Positions 1 to 8,666 are shown, counted from the stretch's first letter. The stretch is DNA of 38,989 bases from Desulfobacula sp. (GCA_013792075.1 VMSR01000135.1:1-38989), one strand, 5' to 3'. The notes: a model not told the origin generated them from the letters alone. A program made the numbers and translations.

Positions 1-2137
1 CAACAAGCTGCCGGCATTCCAGATTGGACAGGATCGGAAAGTGCAGACCTTCCGGGTAGCCCCTGGTTTTTAATGCGTAAAACCGGTTCTGGGTGTTGTT
101 TAAAAAATCCCTTGCCGTTGCCAGCTGGGGCGTAATCTGAGGATGTCTGGGGCAGACCCGGAAACTTTGTTCCCCCTCCACCACTGTTTTGCCCAGGCCC
201 AGGGCAAAATGAACCAACCCGTCTTCGGGCTTCATGTGGGAAAAGGGATAAAAATTATAGGACTGGGCCACGCCTGAGATGGTCGGATAAAAGTAGTCGT
301 TGTGCTGGGTGCCTGCCATTTCCTGGATAATCACAGCCATTGAGTCGTCAAAGGGCTGGGAGGAAGTATTCCGGTAAAAGGCCTTGGCATCCTCGTAATA
401 GGTGGATGCGTATACAAGCTTTATGGCCGTAACCAGGTGGTCCAGCCGGATCGACGGGTCTTGGTGATTGTTGGGGATCTTGTATGTCTTGTAGAGCCCG
501 GCATAGGGCTGGAAATGGGCATCCTCCTGCTGGCTTGAGGATCTTATGGCCAGGGGTACCTTTACCTGGTCAAGAAAAATTTTAAGTTTTTCCACAAGAT
601 GGCAGGGCAAGGGAGCATCCAGAAATTTCTGGACAATTTTTTTCACAGGATGCCCCTGCCCGGCAAACACCTCAAGATTGTTGTCCGTCACAAAGTCGTC
701 AAAGATATCCGTACAGATCACCAGGGTCTTTGGAATCTGGATCTTTATTTCAGGATACCGGGCCGGGATCTCGGGGTGGTCCCGAAGAAGTCCTGCCATG
801 AAGGTAAGACCCCTGGCCTTCCCTCCGATAGAGCCCTGGCCGATCTTAACAAATTCCATTGTCCCGGCATCAAAGAGGTCGGGGTTGAACTGGAGGATAA
901 TACCCTTGTAGCGCTGTACCCTGAGCTCATGGATATTGGAGACGATATAGTGGCGAAGTGTATCAATGGTTTTGAAATCAGCACTCTTGACTGCCCTGAA
1001 CTGAAGTGCCAGGCGGATTTCCGAGTTCGCCATGAGCCAGTTTGAAAAATGGTCTTGGTCTGCATGGTATTTGACAGACGCATCCGGGACCAGGGCAAGT
1101 TTTGTCTCAAGCTCCATTATGTTGGCGGCACGATCAATCTCACAGCCCTCTGGGGTGCAGAAAACAAAATCACCGAATCCCAGATTGTTCAGGAAAAAAT
1201 TGTGAATCTGTTGGTTCAGGTTACGGCAGTTTTTATCCAGGAACACCGCCGGGATTTGATGGGCCCTAATCTGATTTTCTTTTTCGCAACTCATCAGAAG
1301 CAAGGGTATTTCCGGGATCTTTTTCCGTATTTTGGACAAAATGGTGATGCCGGCTTTCGGGTCATTTTTACCTGCCCTGGGAAGCCTTGTGTCAGAAATG
1401 ACACAAAGAAGATAGGAACGGTATTGTTCTGAGAGGGCCATGGCCTCTTCGTAGCTGCTTGCCAGAAGAATCTTGGGTCTTGCCTTCATGGTCATGAGTT
1501 TGAGGCTGTCGCTGCATCCTATTTTCAGGAGGGCCTGGGTCTGGGAAACGATCTCTTTGTAGATGATGGGCAGGAACCAGGAGGCATACTCTGGTGAGTC
1601 TTCCACCAGAAGAACCACCCGGACATTTCCCTTTTCGGTGTCGTGGCGAACATTGAGGCAGTCTTCGGTGATTTTTACCATGGCAAGCAGCAGATCCGGG
1701 TTGCCCGACCAGATAAAGGTCCGGTCGATGCCCTCAATTTTTTGCTGCCTCAACTCAGGAAAGATTCCCCGGGTGTCGGAACACAGCAGGATGACCTGAA
1801 TATCGGGACAAATCCTCTTGATCATTTGACCCAGGGTAAGGGGTGCCATCCCATCCAGATGGGGTACCATAAAGACCAGGTCAAATTTCTTCTCCTTCAG
1901 GAGCAGGATCGCCTGTTCCACCGATGATACCCCGGTGATTCTCGGGGGGTGGGAGAGGTTCAGCCCCCTGTACTCGTTGACGATCTTTGAGGTAAGGCTT
2001 CCGTCCTCCTCCATGTTGTAGATATTGTAAGAACTGGAAATAAGAAGAATCTCCCGGATCTGCAGGGGGCTAAGCTCCCTGAAAATTTCAGGTTTCACAT
2101 GAAGTTGGGTATCTGTTGTTGACGCTATATTATCCAT
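1..2137 (-). CDS. Two-receiver PEP/pyruvate-binding domain protein (partial)
   Basis: I read this by translating the reverse complement. It is open from an ATG at 2137 to the window edge with no stop, about 712 codons, and the C-terminus lies outside. Residues about 30-150 and 175-330 look like two receiver-like domains: alternating hydrophobic strands, with DLVFMVPHLDG in the first and VVLLVEDSPEYASW in the second. After a helical linker, from about residue 430, comes a PEP synthase/PPDK-type ATP-binding domain. Its signs are GQGSIGGKARGL, the strand-loop AIRSSSQQEDA with nearby YAGLY, and IIQEMAG. In PEP synthase and PPDK this module binds ATP and phosphorylates a histidine domain; whether that follows here cannot be seen. 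Proteins combining receivers with a PEP-binding module occur in sulfate reducers, and their role is unknown to me. The RBS is weak (AAAGG very close to the ATG). A 238-bp leader separates it from the GAF-ANTAR gene on the same strand. Confidence 0.8.
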   Translation of the reverse strand, partial: MDNIASTTDTQLHVKPEIFRELSPLQIREILLISSSYNIYNMEEDGSLTSKIVNEYRGLNLSHPPRITGVSSVEQAILLLKEKKFDLVFMVPHLDGMAPLTLGQMIKRICPDIQVILLCSDTRGIFPELRQQKIEGIDRTFIWSGNPDLLLAMVKITEDCLNVRHDTEKGNVRVVLLVEDSPEYASWFLPIIYKEIVSQTQALLKIGCSDSLKLMTMKARPKILLASSYEEAMALSEQYRSYLLCVISDTRLPRAGKNDPKAGITILSKIRKKIPEIPLLLMSCEKENQIRAHQIPAVFLDKNCRNLNQQIHNFFLNNLGFGDFVFCTPEGCEIDRAANIMELETKLALVPDASVKYHADQDHFSNWLMANSEIRLALQFRAVKSADFKTIDTLRHYIVSNIHELRVQRYKGIILQFNPDLFDAGTMEFVKIGQGSIGGKARGLTFMAGLLRDHPEIPARYPEIKIQIPKTLVICTDIFDDFVTDNNLEVFAGQGHPVKKIVQKFLDAPLPCHLVEKLKIFLDQVKVPLAIRSSSQQEDAHFQPYAGLYKTYKIPNNHQDPSIRLDHLVTAIKLVYASTYYEDAKAFYRNTSSQPFDDSMAVIIQEMAGTQHNDYFYPTISGVAQSYNFYPFSHMKPEDGLVHFALGLGKTVVEGEQSFRVCPRHPQITPQLATARDFLNNTQNRFYALKTRGYPEGLHFPILSNLECRQLV

Positions 2138-2267
2138 AACCTTTAAGCCGATAAGGCCTTCTTATTTTTTGGACCACAATAAAAATGCGATATTCCTTTT
2201 ACACTTTTACGATAGGCAGTTCTATTTGAATTTGCAACTTTAAGCAACGCGATAAAAACGGTATAAA

Positions 2268-2290
2268 AATACGTAAAAAAACCACGTATT
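2268..2290 (-). promoter_or_regulatory. Hairpin, possible terminator or attenuator
   Basis: Seven-base perfect arms (AATACGT at 2268-2274, ACGTATT at 2284-2290) flank a 9-base spacer. In minus-strand RNA the stem is followed directly by a U-rich stretch (UUUUAU). It lies just after the end of the GAF-ANTAR gene and in the leader of the receiver/PEP-binding gene, so it could end the first transcript or attenuate the second. The stem is AT-rich and therefore weak. Confidence 0.4.
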
Positions 2291-2295
2291 GCGCT

Positions 2296-2322
2296 TTGTT
2301 TCATTTTTCAAAAATGAAACAA
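2296..2322. repeat. 27-bp near-perfect palindrome
   Basis: Thirteen-base perfect arms (2296-2308 and 2310-2322, TTGTTTCATTTTT and its complement) flank a single central base. It lies in the 238-bp region between the GAF-ANTAR gene and the receiver/PEP-binding gene. It could be a dimeric protein-binding site or an RNA hairpin; it has no T-run of its own. Apart from this palindrome and the hairpin at 2268-2290, nothing else is recognisable between 2138 and 2375. Confidence 0.6.
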
Positions 2323-2375
2323 CCACACAAAAACATGTTTACGGATTTAATTTTTTATTCAGAATTTTGACTGTG

Positions 2376-3119
2376 TCATGGGGTTACCAGAAGAATTGCT
2401 TGTGCAACCTGGCGAAGGGTTCTGCATGAGGTCTTGCTGCAGTGGTGAATCCAGTTGGAAGCCTCAGGAGCAGCAATTTTACGTTGCCCCATAAGCACAT
2501 TCCTTGCATGTATTAATAGGTACTGGGTATCCAGTTCCTCCTTTGCAAGGCCAGCTCTCACCATTAGCTCGGTGTTAAAAATTGCAATAGCTGCCTGATT
2601 GGCCACCCCATTCATCAGGGTCACCTCTGTCTCAGAAAATGTATGGGCTTGGGTTGTAAAACAATTCAGTACACCGGATAGGTTACCCTTTTTGCATACA
2701 ATCGGAACGCTTAACATGGAAACGATACCTAATTTTCGGGCCATATTTTTTTCTTTGAACTTGTGTTCTCTTAGTACATCAGCAATGATAAACGGCCTCT
2801 GGGTTGCGGCCACCATCCCCACCACCCCCTGGTTCAATGCCAAAGATGGGTGTTGAATCAAGTCGGCACTGATACCCTGGGATATTTTTAGACAAATTCT
2901 CCACGGTTTTTCTTTCTTGTCAATCAACCACAACGAACACATTTTTATGTGGGTAATGGCTGAAGCGACCAATACAATCAAATTAAGGACATCCACAATA
3001 TATTTTTCATCGGTAATCGCTTCGGAAATTTTTATAATGTCCTGAATCGGCTCAGCCTTTGAAAATCTTGCTTCGAATTCACTGATATTTTCCGATGCAA
3101 TTGAATTTTCTAAGATCAT
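2376..3119 (-). CDS. GAF domain-ANTAR antitermination regulator
   Basis: This is a 247-residue cytoplasmic signalling protein. Residues about 25-180 form a GAF sensor domain: helix-rich start, then CSLWLID, GVVGMVAATQRPFIIADV, MLSVPIVCKKGNLSGVLN and a VANQAAIAIFNTELM helix. The last 55 residues fit an ANTAR domain: a three-helix module starting at LIHARNVLMG and ending TLRQVAQAILLV, with the alanine/leucine spacing usual there. ANTAR domains bind paired hairpins in nascent RNA and suppress termination. Here the input would be a small ligand sensed by GAF rather than phosphorylation. The RBS GGGAG sits 4 bases before the ATG at 3119. The downstream same-strand gene has hairpins in its leader, which makes it a candidate target, but the hairpins do not show the usual hexaloops. 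The ligand is unknown. Confidence 0.85.
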   Translation of the reverse strand: MILENSIASENISEFEARFSKAEPIQDIIKISEAITDEKYIVDVLNLIVLVASAITHIKMCSLWLIDKKEKPWRICLKISQGISADLIQHPSLALNQGVVGMVAATQRPFIIADVLREHKFKEKNMARKLGIVSMLSVPIVCKKGNLSGVLNCFTTQAHTFSETEVTLMNGVANQAAIAIFNTELMVRAGLAKEELDTQYLLIHARNVLMGQRKIAAPEASNWIHHCSKTSCRTLRQVAQAILLVTP

Positions 3120-3178
3120 TCTACTCCCTTTGAATAATTAAACATTTTCAATATCCCAAACTTTTAAACTATTCTTAA

Positions 3179-3207
3179 TTAGTATGTGAAACCAGCCACC
3201 AGGACAA
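3179..3207 (-). promoter_or_regulatory. Putative sigma70 promoter of GAF-ANTAR gene
   Basis: On the minus strand TTGTCC (3202-3207) and TACTAA (3179-3184) are separated by 17 bases, about 60 bases ahead of the GAF-ANTAR start codon. Both boxes are imperfect. Confidence 0.35.
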
Positions 3208-3214
3208 TATGGTA

Positions 3215-3257
3215 AAAATGGGATATGAATGCGTTAATTATTTACGCATTCATATCC
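3215..3257 (-). terminator. Rho-independent terminator after the 3D-domain gene
   Basis: Fourteen-base perfect arms (3221-3234 and 3244-3257, beginning GGATATGAATG) have a 9-base loop. In minus-strand direction they are followed by CATTTTTACC. It lies about 80 bases after the stop of the 3D-domain gene and upstream of the putative GAF-ANTAR promoter, so it fits a terminator insulating the two genes. Confidence 0.6.
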
Positions 3258-3337
3258 GGGCATGGAACAGGAATCGCTTTTTTATCAAGAAAAGCATTCA
3301 AAATGCTGAAATATGGTGTTTATAGGGAATTACAAAT

Positions 3338-3877
3338 TTAGTTGAGATTAATGGCCAGAATATTTTTCTTTTTACCGAAATTTAAAGCCTTTTCCAATGA
3401 TCCCATGCACAAATCAATTCTTAAACCGTTTAAACTGCTGCTCATTCGATCTTCGGCCTTGAATACCCCTATACCCTCGATGTAGATTTTTTTCCCCAGC
3501 CAGCCTTTCTCTACGAGCTCGGAACTGATGGCGCATGTCCAGCCGGGAACCGGCATGGTCATGGTTGCGGTTTCCTGGGGATACCCATCTGAATTGATTC
3601 CGTTTGACCATGGATGATATCCGGTGAGTATCACATTCGCCTTTAGGAATGTATCCAATTTCTTTTCTTTGGATTTGATGATTGATCTCAAATGAAGTTC
3701 TTTATTTTCGTACAAAGACAGGCTTCTTTTCAACTCCTGAATTTCCTGATGCGCAGACAAAATTGTTTGGGCATTGCGTTTGTTGAGTACATGTTCATTA
3801 TTGAACTGCACGGCAAAAAATACGCTGGTAAGCGCTATTAAAGACAAAACAAGGATATAATAAAATCGAAATTTCAT
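3338..3877 (-). CDS. Membrane-anchored 3D-domain (double-psi barrel) protein
   Basis: This is a 179-residue protein. An N-terminal hydrophobic helix (residues about 6-24, after KFRFYY) anchors it in the inner membrane or acts as an uncleaved signal. Residues about 35-75 form a charged coiled coil. The C-terminal 90 residues match a 3D domain, the double-psi barrel found in MltA and YabE/YuiC proteins: an ILTGYHP start, SDGYPQETATMT, VPGWT, KIYIEGIGVFKAEDR, then NGLRIDLCMGS. The three aspartates that name the domain appear in SDG, AED and RID. In other proteins such domains cleave peptidoglycan, so a periplasmic cell-wall role is likely but unproven. The AISSEL stretch departs from the usual VAVD-type strand, so activity may differ. 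The RBS (AGAGG) is 11 bases from the ATG. It stands alone, with its own promoter and terminator. Confidence 0.75.
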   Translation of the reverse strand: MKFRFYYILVLSLIALTSVFFAVQFNNEHVLNKRNAQTILSAHQEIQELKRSLSLYENKELHLRSIIKSKEKKLDTFLKANVILTGYHPWSNGINSDGYPQETATMTMPVPGWTCAISSELVEKGWLGKKIYIEGIGVFKAEDRMSSSLNGLRIDLCMGSLEKALNFGKKKNILAINLN

Positions 3878-3946
3878 ACTTATCAGAACCTCTTCTTAAA
3901 AAAATGAAAATTTATAACAAAAAACCATAAGGCCCCTGAATGAAAA

Positions 3947-3975
3947 AGTATAATAAGTTAGCCCGATAAAAACAA
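3947..3975 (-). promoter_or_regulatory. Putative sigma70 promoter of 3D-domain gene
   Basis: On the minus strand TTGTTT (3970-3975) and TATACT (3947-3952) are 17 bases apart, about 70 bases before the ATG at 3877. The -10 box is nearly consensus. It shares the 323-bp divergent gap 3878-4200 with the plus-strand promoter at 4086. I see no gene in this gap. Confidence 0.55.
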
Positions 3976-4085
3976 CCTTTTTTAAAATCGCCTCCGGACA
4001 AAAAACCGAAAAAATACAATTTGTGCCTGGAAACAACAAATTCAAGCCGGCCTTTATATTTCCCTCGGCCAGAGCCGGTGCTGTA

Positions 4086-4114
4086 TTGACTATTTTTTTA
4101 AAAAAAACTATCTT
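4086..4114 (+). promoter_or_regulatory. Putative sigma70 promoter of pseudokinase-protease gene
   Basis: TTGACT (4086-4091) and TATCTT (4109-4114) are separated by exactly 17 bases of almost pure A/T. About 80 bases of leader follow before the ATG at 4201. The leader contains a short hairpin, CCCAGG-TT-CCTGGG at 4155-4168, which might influence expression. Confidence 0.55.
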
Positions 4115-4200
4115 CAAGCATGTATCCCATTTGCAAAAGATAAACCCAGGTTTGCCCAGGTTCCTGGGACAAGCAACTCGCTTCTTAACGAGGGTAATGT

Positions 4201-7200
4201 ATGAAACGGTGTACCTCCTGCGGCCAAATTGTCGCCCAGAGCATTACGACATGCCCGGCATGCGGCAGCCATCTTGTTGAGGGGATGAAGCACATTGATG
4301 AATATCGCATCTTAAATATCATCCATGAAGGCCGCTCCTCTCTTGTGTGCAAAGCGGTTAAAGAAGAGGGCGTCAGACCTGTGACCATCCGGCTGTTTAC
4401 CGATCAGTCCGGCGTCAATGACATTATCGCCCGGCGGCTTGAAGCCGAACTAAAAGAATTGGCAAAACTGCCCTCTGATTATTTCGTCCAGCATTATGCC
4501 ATTAAAAAAAGCGCCACCGGCCATTGGTACAGGGTCAGTGAATGGGTGGAGGCGGATAATTGGGGCCAAATTTTTATTTCCGGAATGCTGAATGGCCAGC
4601 GGCAAATGGTCACCCTTTTCCATAATATTGCATCTGCCCTGGCAGTTCTCCACTCCCATGACCATTTCATGCCCTATCTCATCCTTGAAGACATATTGAT
4701 TCCCAAGGATACCACACGGAACCTGGGCGTGAAAATCAATTACAAACTCTCCCGGTTTTTAGATGCCAGGGCCACCCACCACGGACCCATGCTCAAAAAA
4801 TTATTGAACTGCCATCCGGATATCCTCAATGAACGGGCCATTGATTTTAGAACCGGTATCTGGTCTTTGGGTAAAATTTTCATTGAACTATTGAGCGCCG
4901 ACCACAATCTTGTTGATTTTTCATCCAGGGTGAACCAGTTGAAAAAACTGGATCCGGAACTTAAGGTTTTGATCAAGGTCATGTTGTCCGATGACCCGGA
5001 TTTAAGGCCCCAGACCATGGCCCAGGTGGTATCTGCCCTGTCTCGGATTTTAAACCAGATGCCCCGCGGGACCATTTTCCCCCCCGGCACCCGAAAAAAG
5101 CCCAAACTGCTGAGGGAATTGACCTGGTCCAAAAGGGTCGTGATCCTGCTGCTGATTGTAATTGCGGTAATGGTGGCCGTAAACACAATCCCCCTGTTTC
5201 ATCGGGATGCCGGTCAGGACAAACCGGAGACTGCTTTTTCCAATTTTATTGACACTTATGCAGATTCCATCGGCTTTTTAATGGTGGAATACTGGCTCGC
5301 CGATGCAAACAAGGTGGTCTATAAGAACCGGGTGGAAGGAACCGCTTTTCTTGTGGACAAACAGGGTTATATTTTGACCAACCGCCATGTGGCCTGCCCC
5401 TGGCTTGAAGACACCACTCTTTTTCAGATTTATAACCAATACAAGCGTGTTGAAAAAAACCTGGAGTTTAACCATCGCATGTTTTTCTGGTTTGAAGGCA
5501 AGAAAGCCTTTAACCGTCTGCCGGGTCTGAAAAGCAGCCATGAACTGGCGGATTCATATTACCTGGCAACGGCCTTCCACTCGGATGGCAAACCCAATCT
5601 CCGGATTGCCGGGGTACCCCGGGCACCCCAAAAAACAGGCGAGAGAATCCATTCTCCTTTTAAGAACGATTTTGCCGTGTTGAAAATCGACGGCGTCCCT
5701 GAAAACCTCTCCCCCCTGCCCCTTGAGCCAGACCCGGATACAGCAGAGGTCCAGAGGCTTTCACCCGTTATTATTCTGGGATTTCCCCTGGGGAACAGCA
5801 CCCAGGGTGACCATATCAACGCCAGTATCACCCGGGGCCATGTCAGACGGAGTACCAAGGAACTCATCCAGGTGGATTCGTCCATTTATAAAGGAAACAG
5901 CGGGGGGCCTGCCGTTAATGCCAGGGGCCGGGTCATCGGGATTGCATCCGGGGTTGTGACGGATCAGCCGACCGGCTATGTGCCCATCCAGACCCCCCTG
6001 TCTGATTTCGGGCTGATCCTGCCCATTTCAAGGCCTGCACAATTTGTCCGGGACCTAAAGGCAGGTCAACCCAAATGGAACGGAATACTGGATTTCACCC
6101 TGGAGTCCAAGCTCAAGCAGATCATTGACCTTGCCCTGGCGCACAACTACTCCAAAGCAGCCGCCCTCACCGATACCCTGCTTGAGACCAGCAAAGATCC
6201 CCAAGTATTCTATACGGCTGCCATGCTCCATTTTTGCACCAACGATCTAAACACAAGCCGTCACCTTTTCTCCCAGCTGATTTCCATAGATCCGGAAAGC
6301 ACTACGGCAAAGCTCATGCTCCATATAATCGACTGGATCAGGGACCAGGACGAAAGCCGTGCCGTGACAAAAGAGCTGGCCACCATGAACTGGCAGCACC
6401 CGGACGAATTTTCAGGATATCTTGCAAGGATATTGACGACAGGGGCAAACAGTGTCCCGGGATTTGCCGATTTTGAAAACCAAGCAGAAAAAGCCTGGCG
6501 GCTCTTTATCCAGGGCCTGATGATGGAAAAAACCAACCAGCCGGACACAGCCATGACATATTACAAGGATGCTGTTTTAGTGGCCGCTGCCAACGACTAT
6601 CTGTATTTTCTTGCCTTTGCACGGTATGAGGACCTTATGGAAAAACAGACGGCTTTTGAAAAAGACACGCCGGAACATCCGTCAAACCATCAGGTCCAAA
6701 AAATTGCCTTCCGGAAAAAGGCAAAGGAGAATCGGGAACAGGTAACCGAAAAATATGCAGCCGCCGCAACCCTGATCAACCGGTTTGAATCCCGTGAAAC
6801 CAGCCATGAAGACAAAATAAAAGCCTATGAAGCACTTTTGGGGCTGATGCCGGACAATAGGACCATTATCGGACGGGTGGCATTTTTCCATGCCATGAAC
6901 GCTGAATGGGAAAAGGCCATGGCATTTATTGACCTATACGCATCAGCGCCTTGCCGGGAAACGGCCTTAAGCCTCAGCCTGGAACTCTTAAAAGGGGAAA
7001 TCCTCCAGATTACGACCGGCCCGGAAGCGGCAAAAGCATATCTTGCAGACTTCGGATCCCGGACCCAGGCACCCTGGTACGGGATTATCAGCAAACACCT
7101 TGCCCAGGACAACCCTGGGCAAGATCTGGTAAAACTGGCCGGTCACACTCCGGAAAAACTGATCACCCTTCATACGGCCCTGGGTCTCTGGGCCGAAGGG

Positions 7201-7320
7201 CGTAAGGACAAAGATGGTGCCGCCCACCATTACAGGGAAGCCTTGAGTACATATCTGGACGGATGGAATGAGTACGACCTGGCCCTTGCACGGATTATCC
7301 GGCTCCGAAACCAGCCCTGA
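4201..7320 (+). CDS. Zinc ribbon-pseudokinase-TM-trypsin-like protease-TPR protein
   Basis: This is a 1039-residue single-pass membrane protein. It begins with a zinc ribbon (C4, C7, C18, C21). Residues about 33-290 have a Ser/Thr kinase-like fold that looks dead: the ATP-binding lysine is R64 in VTIRLF, the HRD loop reads MPYLILED (about 158-165), and DFG is replaced around KLSRFLD (182-188). One membrane helix lies at about 313-334. Residues about 350-615 are a trypsin/DegP-like protease with an apparently complete triad: H396 (LTNRHVAC), D490 (NDFAVLKI) and S567 (GNSGGPA). The remainder, about 640-1035, is helical TPR-like repeat. If the N-terminus is cytoplasmic, the pseudokinase faces inward and the protease and TPRs face the periplasm. 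It may pass an internal signal to an envelope protease; the substrate is unknown. RBS ACGAGGG is 6 bases before the ATG. It has its own promoter and is convergent with rarA, 17 bases apart. Confidence 0.85.
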   Translation: MKRCTSCGQIVAQSITTCPACGSHLVEGMKHIDEYRILNIIHEGRSSLVCKAVKEEGVRPVTIRLFTDQSGVNDIIARRLEAELKELAKLPSDYFVQHYAIKKSATGHWYRVSEWVEADNWGQIFISGMLNGQRQMVTLFHNIASALAVLHSHDHFMPYLILEDILIPKDTTRNLGVKINYKLSRFLDARATHHGPMLKKLLNCHPDILNERAIDFRTGIWSLGKIFIELLSADHNLVDFSSRVNQLKKLDPELKVLIKVMLSDDPDLRPQTMAQVVSALSRILNQMPRGTIFPPGTRKKPKLLRELTWSKRVVILLLIVIAVMVAVNTIPLFHRDAGQDKPETAFSNFIDTYADSIGFLMVEYWLADANKVVYKNRVEGTAFLVDKQGYILTNRHVACPWLEDTTLFQIYNQYKRVEKNLEFNHRMFFWFEGKKAFNRLPGLKSSHELADSYYLATAFHSDGKPNLRIAGVPRAPQKTGERIHSPFKNDFAVLKIDGVPENLSPLPLEPDPDTAEVQRLSPVIILGFPLGNSTQGDHINASITRGHVRRSTKELIQVDSSIYKGNSGGPAVNARGRVIGIASGVVTDQPTGYVPIQTPLSDFGLILPISRPAQFVRDLKAGQPKWNGILDFTLESKLKQIIDLALAHNYSKAAALTDTLLETSKDPQVFYTAAMLHFCTNDLNTSRHLFSQLISIDPESTTAKLMLHIIDWIRDQDESRAVTKELATMNWQHPDEFSGYLARILTTGANSVPGFADFENQAEKAWRLFIQGLMMEKTNQPDTAMTYYKDAVLVAAANDYLYFLAFARYEDLMEKQTAFEKDTPEHPSNHQVQKIAFRKKAKENREQVTEKYAAAATLINRFESRETSHEDKIKAYEALLGLMPDNRTIIGRVAFFHAMNAEWEKAMAFIDLYASAPCRETALSLSLELLKGEILQITTGPEAAKAYLADFGSRTQAPWYGIISKHLAQDNPGQDLVKLAGHTPEKLITLHTALGLWAEGRKDKDGAAHHYREALSTYLDGWNEYDLALARIIRLRNQP

Positions 7321-7337
7321 CAAACATCCGCCTATTT

Positions 7338-8666
7338 TTATTTTTCCGGGTCTGTCTTTTTCAGATCCAACCAGGCCTCAAGCCGCTGCTTAACAATTTT
7401 TTCATATCCCCTCTGGGTGGGAAAATAAAAGCGGGCCGCTTCCATGGCGCTGGGAAGGTAGGACTGGGGGGCATACCCGTCCTTATAATCGTGGGCATAC
7501 TTATACCCCTTGCCGTATGACATCTCTTTCATCAGGCGCGTGGGGGCATTTCGGATATGAAGGGGTACAGGCTGGTACCCTGTGTCCAAAACAAGTTGTT
7601 TCACCGCTTTATGGGCCGCATACACGGCATTGCTCTTGGGAGCCGTGGCAAGATACACGGCTGCCTGGAACAGGGACCCGTCCCCTTCGGGACGGCCAAG
7701 GATACGAAAGGATTCGCCTGCATTCAAGGCCATGGTCAGGGCGCCGGGGTCCGCCAGACCAATATCCTCGGTTGCAAACCGGATCATCCGCCGGAGCATG
7801 TAATAGGGATCATCTCCTGCGGCCAACATCCGTTCAAGCCAATAAATGGCCGCATCGGGATCACTGCCCCGAAGACTTTTGATAAATGCCGAAATCAGAT
7901 TATAATGTTCATCCCCTGTCTTGTCGTATAAAAGGGATTTTTTTTCAATGGCCGCCTCAATATCTTCCACTGAAATACATTTTTCCGCACCAAAATGAAG
8001 GGCGGCTGTTTCAAGGTTGGTCAGGGCAATACGGGCATCCCCGTCGGAAAACTGTGCGATATGGACAAGCGCTTCCGGAGAAAATTGCTCCGGGTCCATG
8101 CCGAGTCCTTTTTTCGGGTCTGTGAGCCCCCGCTTTAAAATCTGCAGGATATGTCCGGGGTCAAGGGTTTTCAGGGTAAAAATCCGGCACCGGGAAACCA
8201 GGGCCGGATTCACCTCAAAGGACGGGTTCTCGGTGGTGGCGCCCACCAGGGTAATCAGACCGTTTTCAACATGGAAAAGAAAGGCGTCCTGCTGGGCTTT
8301 GTTGAACCGGTGGATTTCATCCACAAAAAGAATGGTCCGGCGTTTGTACAGGTTTCTTTTTTCCTTGGCCCTGTCAATGATTTCCCGGATATCCTTCACC
8401 CCGGACAGAACAGCGGAAATCCGGATAAATTCACTTTTGGTGACCCTGGCAATGATATTGGCAAGGGTTGTCTTGCCGCAACCGGGCGGTCCCCAGAGGA
8501 TCATGGAAAAAACCCGGTCATTTTCAATGGCTGCGTGCAACAGGCTGCCCCTGGCCGTGATATGTTCCTGGCCAATCAGATCGCCTAAGCTGTCCGGTCG
8601 CATCCTGTCGGCCAAAGGGGCAAAACGCCCCAATTCCCTCTGGGCATTTTCTTCAAATAAATCCAT
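7338..8666 (-). CDS. rarA: Replication-associated recombination protein A (RarA/MgsA AAA+ ATPase)
   Basis: This is a 442-residue AAA+ ATPase of the clamp-loader-like RarA/MgsA/WRNIP1 family. It acts at stalled replication forks with DNA ends and SSB, and is a homotetramer in E. coli. The start RMRPDSLGDLIGQEH (about 21-35) is typical. Walker A is GPPGCGKT (59-66), Walker B FVDEIHRF (114-121) and sensor 1 GATTENPSF (142-150). The C-terminal part carries the family's tetramerisation region with LERMLAAGDDPYYMLRR, ENIGLADP-like EDIGLADPGAL and a GYKYAHD-type end. Length is normal. The ATG at 8666 shares its A with the stop codon of der (TAATG), so translation is probably coupled. Nothing appears damaged. 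Confidence 0.97.
   Translation of the reverse strand: MDLFEENAQRELGRFAPLADRMRPDSLGDLIGQEHITARGSLLHAAIENDRVFSMILWGPPGCGKTTLANIIARVTKSEFIRISAVLSGVKDIREIIDRAKEKRNLYKRRTILFVDEIHRFNKAQQDAFLFHVENGLITLVGATTENPSFEVNPALVSRCRIFTLKTLDPGHILQILKRGLTDPKKGLGMDPEQFSPEALVHIAQFSDGDARIALTNLETAALHFGAEKCISVEDIEAAIEKKSLLYDKTGDEHYNLISAFIKSLRGSDPDAAIYWLERMLAAGDDPYYMLRRMIRFATEDIGLADPGALTMALNAGESFRILGRPEGDGSLFQAAVYLATAPKSNAVYAAHKAVKQLVLDTGYQPVPLHIRNAPTRLMKEMSYGKGYKYAHDYKDGYAPQSYLPSAMEAARFYFPTQRGYEKIVKQRLEAWLDLKKTDPEK

Noticed and set aside
3896-4117. 73-codon minus-strand frame in the divergent gap
   Set aside because: It overlaps both putative promoters, lacks an RBS, and the sequence is biased by A/T runs.
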